Of a DNA stretch of 43,196 nucleotides, positions 8,265 to 14,724 are shown in pieces. The stretch is from Syntrophaceae bacterium. GTDB taxonomy: Bacteria > Desulfobacterota > Syntrophia > Syntrophales > Smithellaceae. The first letter of the stretch is position 1. Each line of letters begins with the position of its first letter. The notes beneath the pieces are model-generated. The model did not search any database. It was not told where the DNA came from and was given only the letters and a program-made list of their open reading frames with translations. The stretch lies in assembly GCA_003142535.1 (NCBI GenBank), contig PLMQ01000064.1, positions 131,568 to 174,763 on the forward strand. The letters are read 5' to 3'. The translations under genes were made by a program, and so were the position numbers.

Positions 8265-10181
8265 TTATTTAATAATTAATATTTGACCGGGCGTCAGCGT
8301 TACGTCAGCTGATAATCTATTCAACTCCGCCAGCTTGGCTGCATTGATATTATTCTTTTTGGCAATGATGGATAAATTATCGCCCCTGGTAACGATATAT
8401 TTATTTGTTCCCAGTTTTTCAACATCCGCAGCCGATAATGTTTTACCTGCTACCTGCTGTTTTTTCGCTTCTTCTAATTCGGCATTATTTTTATTTTCAG
8501 CAGCACCACTCACCTCCGCTGCGGAAAGCTTCAATACCTGTCCTATACGAATCGAATTACCTTCCAAATTATTTATCTCTTTTAGCTGCTTCACCGGAAT
8601 ATCGAAACGCTTGGCAATAATTAAAAGGGTGTCTCCTTTTTTAACTCTATACATATTTTTGGACTGGAGTATTGGAGCCTGGACCCTATTCGTTCTCGCA
8701 GCATGTTTATTTCTGAGCAGACGTTCTGCCCGATAGATTGGAATCTTCAACCTTTGTCCGGCAACTAATCTTTTCTTGGAACTAACATTGTTGTAAGATG
8801 CTATTGCCGAGGCGGATACTTTATACCTTTTAGCAATAGAACTGAGCTTTTCTCCACTTCTCACGCGATGCCGAACAAAAACTATCCGGCTGTAAGCAAT
8901 TTTTGGTTTCTCACTTTCGGGTATTTCAGCGGCAACTGAATTATACCGGGCTACGGAGGCGGTGGGAATTTTTAAATCATATTCCCTATCCGGTGTAAGC
9001 TTATATCTCAATTCTGAATTTAGTAAACCCAATGTGTCTTCAGAGATTCCCAGTTTCGCGGCAATGTCCTGAAGCTTCATAATTTTTTTAGCTTTGACAA
9101 ACTCATAATTAACCTGCTTATCAATATTGGTTCCCAAATCCATTCCATATTTTCGCGGGTCTTTAATAATATGCAGCGTAGCTAAAAAACGGGGAACATA
9201 GCGGGCAGTCTCGTTTGGCAACTTGTAGTAGAGATCCCAGAAACGATCAAAATAGTTTATGTGTTGACTGGATATGACTCTGAGCACCCTTCCCTCGCCG
9301 CAGTTATATGCCGCCAAAACTGTAAGCCAGTCGCCGAACATGCCGTGCAATTCTTTTAAATAGGCTATAGCCGCTTGGGTGGATTTTTCGACATCCATAC
9401 GTTCATCAATCCATTCATCACGATTCAGGCCAAATTTATATCCTGTCGAAGGTATGAATTGCCAGAGACCAAGCGCCCGCGCTCTGGAGAGGGCTAATAT
9501 TTTAAAACCGCTTTCGACGAGTGGCAACCAGGAGAGTTCTTCGGGAAGACCGGCTTTTTTCAATTCCTTGATTATGATCGGACGATACATTCCCGATCGC
9601 TGAAACGATGTAATAAAAAAATCGCGTTCCTGTCCCTGAAAGGATCGAATTTCTTTTTCGACATCGGAATTCATAATCAGTGGAATTTCACTGGCCTTGC
9701 CATTAGTTGCAGATTGTTTAGCGGAGTAAACTGCCAGAATACGTCTGGAAATTAACAGCCGCAAATCGTCTTTCTGGCGCGAAACCGCCATATCGCCATT
9801 GGTCTCGAGAATCAGGGCATAAGCCTTATCTAATATGTTTAATGTATTTTCGACATCTCCTTTTCCCCAATAATTATCGGCGACTTCCATTAAATCCACT
9901 GCCTTTTCCATCAAGTCCTGCTCTTCTTCCTGTTCTTCCTCTTTATCTTTCTTTGTGTTTCCGGAAACAGTAACTGCTGAATTTTCTTCTTTTGGTTCTT
10001 GAGCCTTTTGTTCTTCTTTTGCCAATTTTTCCGCTTTAATTATTGTTTTGCTTTCATTTTTTATTACTGCGGTTTCTGATATTTTTTTATCAGTCATAAT
10101 TTGAGCTTTACACGCCGGAAAGATGAAAATCACACTGAATATCAAAACACAAAAAACAAAATAACTCTTAATTTTAAACAT
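8265..10181 (-). CDS. mltD: MltD-like membrane-bound lytic transglycosylase with LysM repeats
   Basis: Predicted outer-membrane lipoprotein that cleaves peptidoglycan glycan strands, 638 residues. ATG 10181 is chosen because GGAG sits 8 nt upstream and it opens directly into a lipoprotein-type signal (FPAC, Cys24). A charged low-complexity linker (about 50-95) follows. The SLT domain has the catalytic glutamate E223 in LVESGF and the AAYNCGEG motif. Three C-terminal LysM repeats for glycan binding begin at HRVRSGEKL, YRVKKGDTL and YIVTRGDNL, the last ending at the C-terminus. Before insertion of element A it would have followed prfB on the same strand. Confidence 0.9.
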   Translation of the reverse strand: MFKIKSYFVFCVLIFSVIFIFPACKAQIMTDKKISETAVIKNESKTIIKAEKLAKEEQKAQEPKEENSAVTVSGNTKKDKEEEQEEEQDLMEKAVDLMEVADNYWGKGDVENTLNILDKAYALILETNGDMAVSRQKDDLRLLISRRILAVYSAKQSATNGKASEIPLIMNSDVEKEIRSFQGQERDFFITSFQRSGMYRPIIIKELKKAGLPEELSWLPLVESGFKILALSRARALGLWQFIPSTGYKFGLNRDEWIDERMDVEKSTQAAIAYLKELHGMFGDWLTVLAAYNCGEGRVLRVISSQHINYFDRFWDLYYKLPNETARYVPRFLATLHIIKDPRKYGMDLGTNIDKQVNYEFVKAKKIMKLQDIAAKLGISEDTLGLLNSELRYKLTPDREYDLKIPTASVARYNSVAAEIPESEKPKIAYSRIVFVRHRVRSGEKLSSIAKRYKVSASAIASYNNVSSKKRLVAGQRLKIPIYRAERLLRNKHAARTNRVQAPILQSKNMYRVKKGDTLLIIAKRFDIPVKQLKEINNLEGNSIRIGQVLKLSAAEVSGAAENKNNAELEEAKKQQVAGKTLSAADVEKLGTNKYIVTRGDNLSIIAKKNNINAAKLAELNRLSADVTLTPGQILIIK

Positions 10182-10297
10182 GAAGAAATGCTCCTTATTT
10201 TTATCTTTCTCAGTAATTGGCAAATCAATATATTCTAACCTGCCTGAATATTATCAATTTAATTTTATAACATACTCTTCTGTTTTTCCCTAAGGCT

Positions 10298-10305
10298 AAA
10301 TGTTA
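10298..10305. repeat. Left target-site duplication of element A (AAATGTTA)
   Basis: The 8 bp AAATGTTA immediately precede the left inverted repeat and recur immediately after the right inverted repeat at 13582-13589. An 8-bp duplication is typical of IS1-family transposition. Confidence 0.88.
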
Positions 10306-10327
10306 GGTAGTGACTCATTTTGAATAT
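10306..10327 (+). repeat. Left terminal inverted repeat of element A
   Basis: 22 bp starting GGTAGTGACTC; exact reverse complement of 13560-13581. The first bases GGTAGTG are shared with the end of element B. Confidence 0.92.
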
Positions 10328-10398
10328 AAATATTTTTGTTGATTAATTTCATAAAAAGCATACAGTTTTTCTCCAATAATAAATAAGGGGGAGTAAAT

Positions 10399-10554
10399 AT
10401 GCTGTCTATTGATAATAAGTTAAAGGCAATGGAATTGGTTGTTAGAGTTGTCGAAAAGATGGCAAGCCCAGCACCAACATCACGCCCTGATCTAGCCGGA
10501 ACCGCTATTGAAGAAATTTACAAAAAAATTACCGAGCTTTTGGAGAAGGCTTAA
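10399..10554 (+). CDS. 51-residue protein of unknown function (element A cargo)
   Basis: Short reading frame starting at ATG 10399 behind a strong ribosome binding site (AAGGGGGAG, about 6 nt away). The protein (MLSIDNKLKAMELVVRVVEK..., ending KITELLEKA) is mostly helical with one Pro-rich break (SPAPTSRP) in the middle. I do not recognise a family. It is the first gene inside the left terminus, and its last 26 bp overlap tail-to-tail with the opposite-strand 48-codon gene. Being so short it could be spurious, but the ribosome binding site and the absence of rare-codon oddities support it. Confidence 0.5.
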   Translation: MLSIDNKLKAMELVVRVVEKMASPAPTSRPDLAGTAIEEIYKKITELLEKA

Positions 10555-10675
10555 TCTTCTTTGCTTTCTCGCTCAAAAGCTTAACTAGGCAGCTATAGGT
10601 TTTTCCCAGTTCCTCGATGGATGAATCTTTGGCGTAACCTTGTGCAAATCGCAAAAGTTCAATTTTATTATCCAT
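10529..10675 (-). CDS. 48-residue protein of unknown function (element A cargo)
   Basis: Reading frame on the minus strand from ATG 10675, preceded by AAGGAG at good spacing and by a near-consensus promoter with palindromic operators (10718-10757). The product (MDNKIELLRFAQGYAKDSSI...) is helical and basic at its C-terminus (KAKKIKPSPKAR). No family recognised. It is convergent with the 51-codon gene and overlaps it by 26 bp. The combination of a small protein, an opposite overlapping small gene and a repressor-type promoter could suit a regulatory or toxin-antitoxin-like unit, but nothing in the residues proves this. Confidence 0.55.
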   Translation of the reverse strand: MDNKIELLRFAQGYAKDSSIEELGKTYSCLVKLLSEKAKKIKPSPKAR

Positions 10676-10717
10676 GATATTATCTCCTTTTTAATTACTA
10701 GCATAACTATCTATTTA

Positions 10718-10757
10718 CTAATAATTAATTATTAGAACGATCGTTCTACTATGTCAA
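10718..10757 (-). promoter_or_regulatory. Promoter with two overlapping palindromes, one LexA-box-like
   Basis: Reading leftward: -35 TTGACA (10757-10752), 17-bp spacer, -10 TAATAA (10734-10729). The spacer contains the perfect 16-bp palindrome TAGAACGATCGTTCTA (10733-10748), which fits GAAC-N4-GTTC as in Gram-positive-type LexA sites. A second perfect 18-bp palindrome CTAATAATTAATTATTAG (10718-10735) covers the -10 and likely start site. Both arrangements are classic repressor-site positions. It drives the 48-codon gene. Which repressor binds is unknown. Confidence 0.75.
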
Positions 10758-10832
10758 GGGGAAAATTTAATTAAAATTAATTTGCCACAAGCGGTTATAT
10801 CGCTGTATGCTTCTTGTGAAGAAAAAAAGTGT

Positions 10833-10863
10833 TTGCTGTACAGCAATTTTTTGTGCTTATAAT
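10833..10863 (+). promoter_or_regulatory. Candidate promoter with 14-bp palindrome
   Basis: The perfect palindrome TTGCTGTACAGCAA (10833-10846) begins at a possible -35 (TTGCTG) and is followed by a consensus -10 TATAAT (10858-10863), a 19-bp spacing. It lies about 30 bp upstream of the 28-codon ORF. The long spacing makes the -35 assignment uncertain. Confidence 0.5.
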
Positions 10864-10891
10864 AGCGCAAAGAATAGAAAGGAGAATTATT

Positions 10892-10978
10892 ATGCCGCCC
10901 CCAATATTCCAGCCCCGCAGCTATAAGCTGGCGGGCGGGGTGAACATAGAAATAAAAAAATACAGGAAAGAGGGTTAA
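10892..10978 (+). CDS. 28-residue leader-like peptide (element A)
   Basis: ATG 10892 lies behind AAAGGAG (8 nt) and a TATAAT-containing promoter. The peptide is MPPPIFQPRSYKLAGGVNIE followed by IKKYRKEG. Its second half overlaps the left arm of a 12-bp hairpin (10961-10972). The GC-rich start, which itself can fold (CCCCGC...GCGGGG region), differs sharply from the AT-rich surroundings. It may be a leader peptide/attenuator ahead of the transposase or a small functional peptide; I do not recognise it. Confidence 0.4.
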   Translation: MPPPIFQPRSYKLAGGVNIEIKKYRKEG

Positions 10979-11004
10979 CCTTTGCCGGTGGTCTCTTTCC
11001 TGTA
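10961..11004 (+). terminator. 12-bp perfect hairpin upstream of the transposase
   Basis: TACAGGAAAGAG (10961-10972) pairs exactly with CTCTTTCCTGTA (10993-11004) across a 20-nt loop. No U-tract follows, so it is not a canonical terminator. It could block read-through transcription into the transposase gene or be part of an attenuator with the 28-codon ORF. Confidence 0.45.
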
Positions 11005-11085
11005 TCCCGCACCTTTTTCAAGGCACATTGTTCATATGCCTGAAAATAATCCCAAAAAATAAATCTGTCAAGTGCAAAATAATGC

Positions 11086-11135
11086 TTGACATGCTTGAGC
11101 CGCTCAAGTATATTAGCCTCAAGATTAACTTGAGG
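11086..11135 (+). promoter_or_regulatory. Transposase promoter with paired CTTGAG palindromes
   Basis: -35 TTGACA (11086-11091), 17-bp spacer and -10 TATATT (11109-11114). The spacer is almost filled by CTTGAGC-C-GCTCAAG (11094-11108). A second palindrome, CCTCAAG-attaa-CTTGAGG (11117-11135), lies between the -10 and the ribosome binding site. Both use the same CTTGAG half-site, so they look like a two-site operator; the second could also fold in the mRNA next to the ribosome binding site. Confidence 0.75.
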
Positions 11136-11143
11136 TGAGGAAA

Positions 11144-11965
11144 ATGAACAAACTAAGCACAGAAAAAAGAACACAGATTATAAGCTGTCTTGTAGAAGGT
11201 AACTCGCTTCGCGCCACTGCAAGAATGTGTGATGTTGCGTTTAATACCGTTCTTAAATTCATACCCGAAATAGGAATGGCTTGTGATGAATATCAAGACA
11301 AGGCTTTTCGTAATCTCAACTGCAAACGAATCCAATGTGATGAAATATGGACATTTTGTTATGCCAAAGAAAAAAATGTACCGGAAGATAAAAAGGGTAC
11401 TTTTGGTTATGGTGACGTGTGGACTTGGGTAGCCCTTGACGCAGATACAAAGCTAGTACCTTCGTTCATGGTCGGCAATCGTGATGCAAAGAGCGCCAAA
11501 ATATTCATGGATGATCTTGCCGCTCGTCTTGCTAATCGTGTTCAATTAACAACTGATGGATATAAAGTATATCTGGAAGCCGTTGACAACGCCTTTGGTG
11601 GCGATATTGATTATGCAATGCTCGTTAAGACATATGAATCAAGTCAAGAGGAAACTCGTTATAGTCCGGCAAAATGCAAAGGAAGCGATAAAAAAAGAAT
11701 TTGCGGAAATCCTGACACGAAAAATGTTTCTACCAGTTATGTTGAACGTCAAAACCTGACTATGAGAATGTGCATGAGAAGATTTACTCGACTAACAAAT
11801 GGGTTTAGTAAAAAGATTGAAAACCATGTTTATCATTTATCCCTGCATTACATGTATTATAATTTTTGTCGTGTCCATAAAACATTAAGGGTAACTCCGG
11901 CAATGGAAGCGGGGATTACAGATCACATTTGGGGTATTGATGAAATTGTCAGACTTATTGGCTAA
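11144..11965 (+). CDS. IS1-like DDE transposase (element A)
   Basis: Single-ORF transposase of 273 residues. An N-terminal helix-turn-helix region (about 5-40, SLRATARMCDVAFNTVLKF) should bind the terminal repeats. Catalytic residues are D66 (QCDEIW), D138 (TTDGY) and E201 (YVERQN), with the family blocks [12 protein letters not shown] and [10 protein letters not shown] near the C-terminus. ATG 11144 is chosen over an upstream in-frame GTG because GGTGAGG then serves as ribosome binding site. It is clearly homologous to the element B transposase throughout but far from identical. The gene appears intact. Confidence 0.9.
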   Translation: MNKLSTEKRTQIISCLVEGNSLRATARMCDVAFNTVLKFIPEIGMACDEYQDKAFRNLNCKRIQCDEIWTFCYAKEKNVPEDKKGTFGYGDVWTWVALDADTKLVPSFMVGNRDAKSAKIFMDDLAARLANRVQLTTDGYKVYLEAVDNAFGGDIDYAMLVKTYESSQEETRYSPAKCKGSDKKRICGNPDTKNVSTSYVERQNLTMRMCMRRFTRLTNGFSKKIENHVYHLSLHYMYYNFCRVHKTLRVTPAMEAGITDHIWGIDEIVRLIG

Positions 11966-11969
11966 AAAC

Positions 11970-12000
11970 AACAAAGCCGGAAAAACATCCCGGCTTTGTT
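11970..12000 (+). terminator. Rho-independent-type terminator after the transposase
   Basis: An 11-bp perfect stem AACAAAGCCGG / CCGGCTTTGTT with a 9-nt loop, starting 4 nt after the transposase stop codon and followed by an AT-rich tract (TTAAATATTAATTT). It separates the transposase from the oppositely oriented cargo. Confidence 0.75.
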
Positions 12001-12113
12001 AAATATTAATTTAAAAAACACTAAAACCCTCTTTCTCCGTTCATAATTAGCTCCTCCTCTTTCCAGTTAACTTGTGTCAATACTTAATTGCTTTTTATTT
12101 GTCAAGCAAATAA

Positions 12114-13019
12114 TTAATCTTTAAATTCTTTAAATTTATCTTCTTCTTCAAAAAGCCATTTTAAATCATTATCGTTTTTGGCATACAAAAGAAGTCCATT
12201 AGATAATTCAACCGAATTTTTAAAAGCGTCATATGCCTCATTTATTAATCTATCGTGTTCCATTGGATTGTCAATAGTATTTTGTGCTTTTAAGGCATGA
12301 TAACAAGCTATATTATAATATGCATCCGCTTTATCAATAGAGTCATGGGCTTTATTGAATTTATTAGTGTTATTATCAATTTCCTCTATAAAAGCCCTTA
12401 ATGTTATTATTGCTTCATTATATTCTTTATTTGCCCGTAAAAGTCTACCAAGATAGATATTTAAACTTCTATCACGTTTAAATTTATTACGTATTAATTT
12501 TAAATTAACTATAGCTGAATCTATATCAACTTTTTGTTTTGTGTTTAGAGCAGTTTCTGCATCTAACATTGCTTTGGTATATTCCATGTTTTCATTGGTT
12601 ACGGTAATTGCGCTGTCTACTTTTTCACTGACTTTGTCAATCTTTTCATTAATTATTTGTTCTGCAAGCTTTCTTCGCAACTGTGGTAATATAGTAAATC
12701 CTATAGTACCCGCTGCAACACAAAAACAAGACAAAAATAATAAATTCCCCGTTGTGGCTTCGAGTGAAAGCTTTCCCATCCAAAAACCTAGAAAGGAAAC
12801 ACAAAATGCACCAGCTATTCCTATAAGTGCCCTCCGGAAAAAATAAGCATTATTACATTTGATACAACCATGTTCTATTGGTTTTTGTGCTGATTGCGTA
12901 TCAAAATTGTCAAAGATTGAAGACGCAAAGCCACCAAACCCACCGCCCAGTATTATAATTAGTAATACCTCAAAAAAATTCAACGCATTTGAAGAAACAT
13001 TCACGGGTACATTAACCAC
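12114..13019 (-). CDS. Membrane protein with C-terminal TPR-like helices (element A cargo)
   Basis: About 301 residues, function unknown. The N-terminal part has three likely membrane segments (near residues 14-34, 62-82 and 90-110) with a CIKC pair between the first two. A helical, coiled-coil-prone stretch follows (QIINEKIDKVSEKVDSAIT). The C-terminal half looks like TPR helices (YLGRLLRANKEYNEAI; ADAYYNIACYHALKAQ) and ends with a DNDLKWLFEEEDKF tail often seen after TPR units. Start: the longest frame opens at TTG 13025, but GTG 13019 stands 7 nt after AAGGAA and is preferred. It is carried on the mobile element, opposite to the transposase. Confidence 0.7.
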   Translation of the reverse strand: MVNVPVNVSSNALNFFEVLLIIILGGGFGGFASSIFDNFDTQSAQKPIEHGCIKCNNAYFFRRALIGIAGAFCVSFLGFWMGKLSLEATTGNLLFLSCFCVAAGTIGFTILPQLRRKLAEQIINEKIDKVSEKVDSAITVTNENMEYTKAMLDAETALNTKQKVDIDSAIVNLKLIRNKFKRDRSLNIYLGRLLRANKEYNEAIITLRAFIEEIDNNTNKFNKAHDSIDKADAYYNIACYHALKAQNTIDNPMEHDRLINEAYDAFKNSVELSNGLLLYAKNDNDLKWLFEEEDKFKEFKD

Positions 13020-13161
13020 AATCAATTTCCTTAAATTTATTATTGATGATTAATAAATTAACATTTATACATCTTATAATCAATAAAAGATTTATCCAAT
13101 ATTGTTATCGTCCAACAGTTAACTATACTTAAATTTAAGCATAATATATACCATATATATC

Positions 13162-13179
13162 TCAAACTGACCCACTACC
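13162..13179 (-). repeat. Internal IS-end-like sequence 1 in element A
   Basis: TCAAACTGACCCACTACC matches the right terminal repeat of element B (TCAAACTGATACACTACC) at 16 of 18 positions and has the same orientation as element A's own right end. It is followed by AAAAAATC. Confidence 0.65.
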
Positions 13180-13241
13180 AAAAAATCAATATGATTGCAC
13201 AACTACATTAAACATATTATAAGGAAAGAAAACAATTATGA

Positions 13242-13261
13242 TTAAAACTGAACCACTATCC
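13242..13261 (-). repeat. Internal IS-end-like sequence 2 in element A
   Basis: TTAAAACTGAACCACTATCC resembles the same IS end with two or three substitutions and one extra T before CC. It is again oriented like a right end and is followed by AATGTTTG, which resembles the outer target duplication AAATGTTA. It lies just before the 3' end of the small basic protein gene. A 10-codon frame beginning at ATG 13238 spans it and is unlikely to be a real gene. Confidence 0.45.
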
Positions 13262-13270
13262 AATGTTTGA

Positions 13271-13516
13271 CTATTTTTCTGAAAGGTTTTTACTTTTCCA
13301 CCTAGCTTTAGCAGCTTTTTTTGCTATTTCTGAACGTTTCTTAGCGGATAAACTTTCCGCCCTTGCTTTGCCGCCCTTTAAACCGCCCTTGCGTCCGATT
13401 TCGGCTAGGTATTTTGAAATCTCTGATCGCTCCGGTTGTTCTTCGGTAGAAAGCTGCACAATAGCGTGCGCCAATTTATTCGCGTCTTTCGGTAATGGTT
13501 TGCTTGATCGCCTCAT
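13271..13516 (-). CDS. Small basic KGG/IAKKAAK-motif protein (element A)
   Basis: 81 residues. The N-terminus (KDANKLAHAIVQLSTEE) is followed by a glycine-lysine-rich block (GRKGGLKGGKARAESLS) and the basic end RSEIAKKAAKARW. The same layout occurs in the element B protein at 24641-24859, so this is one family. Histone-H1-like annotation is sometimes given to such sequences, but function is unknown; nucleic-acid binding is a guess from charge. It is the gene nearest the right terminus, about 45 bp away, and reads inward toward the membrane-TPR gene. A second ATG lies 4 nt upstream in another frame; no strong ribosome binding site is seen. Confidence 0.7.
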   Translation of the reverse strand: MRRSSKPLPKDANKLAHAIVQLSTEEQPERSEISKYLAEIGRKGGLKGGKARAESLSAKKRSEIAKKAAKARWKSKNLSEK

Positions 13517-13559
13517 GCATCCAATATATTAAAGAACTGGAAAATAGTCAAGCCGTGAT

Positions 13560-13581
13560 ATATTCAAAATGAGTCACTACC
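13560..13581 (-). repeat. Right terminal inverted repeat of element A
   Basis: 22 bp ending GAGTCACTACC, the exact reverse complement of 10306-10327. It is followed at once by the second AAATGTTA copy (13582-13589), which abuts the prfB stop codon. Confidence 0.92.
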
Positions 13582-13589
13582 AAATGTTA
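13582..13589. repeat. Right target-site duplication of element A (AAATGTTA)
   Basis: Second copy of the 8-bp duplication, directly between the right inverted repeat and the TAA of prfB. Confidence 0.88.
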
Positions 13590-14724
13590 TTAATTACCTC
13601 TATCGGCAGTGGGTGCAGCGAGCCCCGTCGCGTTCATCAGATACGCGTAAATAAAATCATCGATATCACCGTCAAGCACCCGATTGGCATTTCCATTTTC
13701 CAAATCCGTACGATGATCTTTAACCATTTTATATGGATGCAGGATGTAAGATCTGATCTGACTGCCCCAGGCAATATCTTTTTTTAATTTATTTTCTTCA
13801 CTGATTTTGTCTTTTTTCTGCTGTAACTCCCTTTCATATAACCTTGATTTCAAATATTTCATCGCCATTGATTTATTCTTATGCTGAGACCGTTCGTTCT
13901 GGCATTGCACCACTATCCCGGTAGATAAATGAGTTATTCTAACCGCCGAATCCGTTTTATTGACATGCTGTCCGCCTTTCCCTCCGGCCCGAAACGTATC
14001 TATCCGCAAATCTTTTTTCTCATCTATTTCAATTTTAATATCATCATCAACTTCCGGATAAACATACACTGAGGCAAAGGAAGTATGGCGCCTGGCACTG
14101 GCATCAAATGGTGAAATCCTGACCAGACGATGAATACCGATCTCCGCCTTGGAGTAACCGTAAGCGTATTCACCTTCCATCGTAAATGTCACACTCTTAA
14201 TCCCGGCTTCATCACCCGGCAGGCAATCAATTATGCTTGTGGTGAAATTTCTTTTTTCCGCCCAGCGCAAATACATCCGCAATAACATTTCCGCCCAATC
14301 CTGCGCTTCCGTGCCTCCCGCTCCTGCGTGAATAGAAACAATTGCGTTCATCGGATCCTGTTCACTGGAAAGCATCAGCTTCAATTCTTCCTGACTGACG
14401 ACAGAATCAAGCTTATCTAACTCATTGCTTAAATCACCAAGAACCTGTTCATCTTTTTCCGAAATGGCAATTTTCCATAAATTATCAATATCATATATTT
14501 CATTATTGAATTTCTTCCAGTTTTCTAATTTCTCGGACAGTTTTGTTTTTTTCTGCAGGATGTCACGGGCAGTTTCCTGATTATCCCAGAAATCACTCTT
14601 TAAAGATAACATTTCCAGATCTTTAATCTTCAGTTCCATTTCGGGAACGTCAAAGGCACTCCCCTATATAGTTGATACGTTTTTTTAAATCGTTAACCGT
14701 TTCCTGAATATTTTCTACCAGCAT
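13590..14724 (-). CDS. prfB: Peptide chain release factor 2 with programmed +1 frameshift
   Basis: RF2 ends translation at UGA and UAA. The long frame (from 14651 on) contains the tripeptide-anticodon-type segment ISPFDASARRHTSF and the catalytic GGQ loop RAGGKGGQHVNKT. The true start is ATG 14724, behind GGAGGA. Its first frame codes 24 residues (MLVENIQETVNDLKKRINYI...) and stops at TGA 14652-14650. Skipping one base at CTT-TGA-C moves reading into the long frame (DVPEMELKIK...), giving about 377 residues in all. This is the autoregulatory frameshift known from most bacterial prfB genes. The start overlaps the end of lnt by 32 bp. Element A has inserted right after the stop codon. Confidence 0.93.
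14650..14667 (-). promoter_or_regulatory. prfB: prfB programmed +1 frameshift site
   Basis: On the minus strand the sequence reads TAGGGGAGTGCCTTTGAC: a purine-rich Shine-Dalgarno-like AGGGGAG followed by CTT TGA C, as in Escherichia coli prfB. Low RF2 slows termination at this UGA and favours the shift. Confidence 0.9.

Larger units (their letters stand above)
10306..13581. mobile_element. Element A: IS1-like element with passenger genes
   Basis: A complete 3276-bp element. Termini are perfect 22-bp inverted repeats (10306-10327, beginning GGTAGTGACTCATTTTGAAT, and 13560-13581). They are flanked by the 8-bp direct duplication AAATGTTA. It encodes one DDE transposase (11144-11965) and passenger genes: two short overlapping convergent ORFs and a 28-codon ORF on the left, and a membrane TPR-like protein and a small basic protein on the right. 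From memory of ISfinder classes, single-ORF IS1-family members of the ISMhu11 type can reach several kb with passengers; the assignment should be checked. It sits directly after the prfB stop codon. Confidence 0.88.

Noticed and set aside
10890-11174. 94-codon minus-strand frame at the start of the transposase region
   Set aside because: It runs antisense across the 28-codon ORF, hairpin, transposase promoter and start; it has no ribosome binding site and an odd composition.
13238-13270. 10-codon ORF with AAGGAA upstream (ATG 13238)
   Set aside because: Most of it is the IS-end-like sequence 13242-13261; more likely a remnant than a gene.
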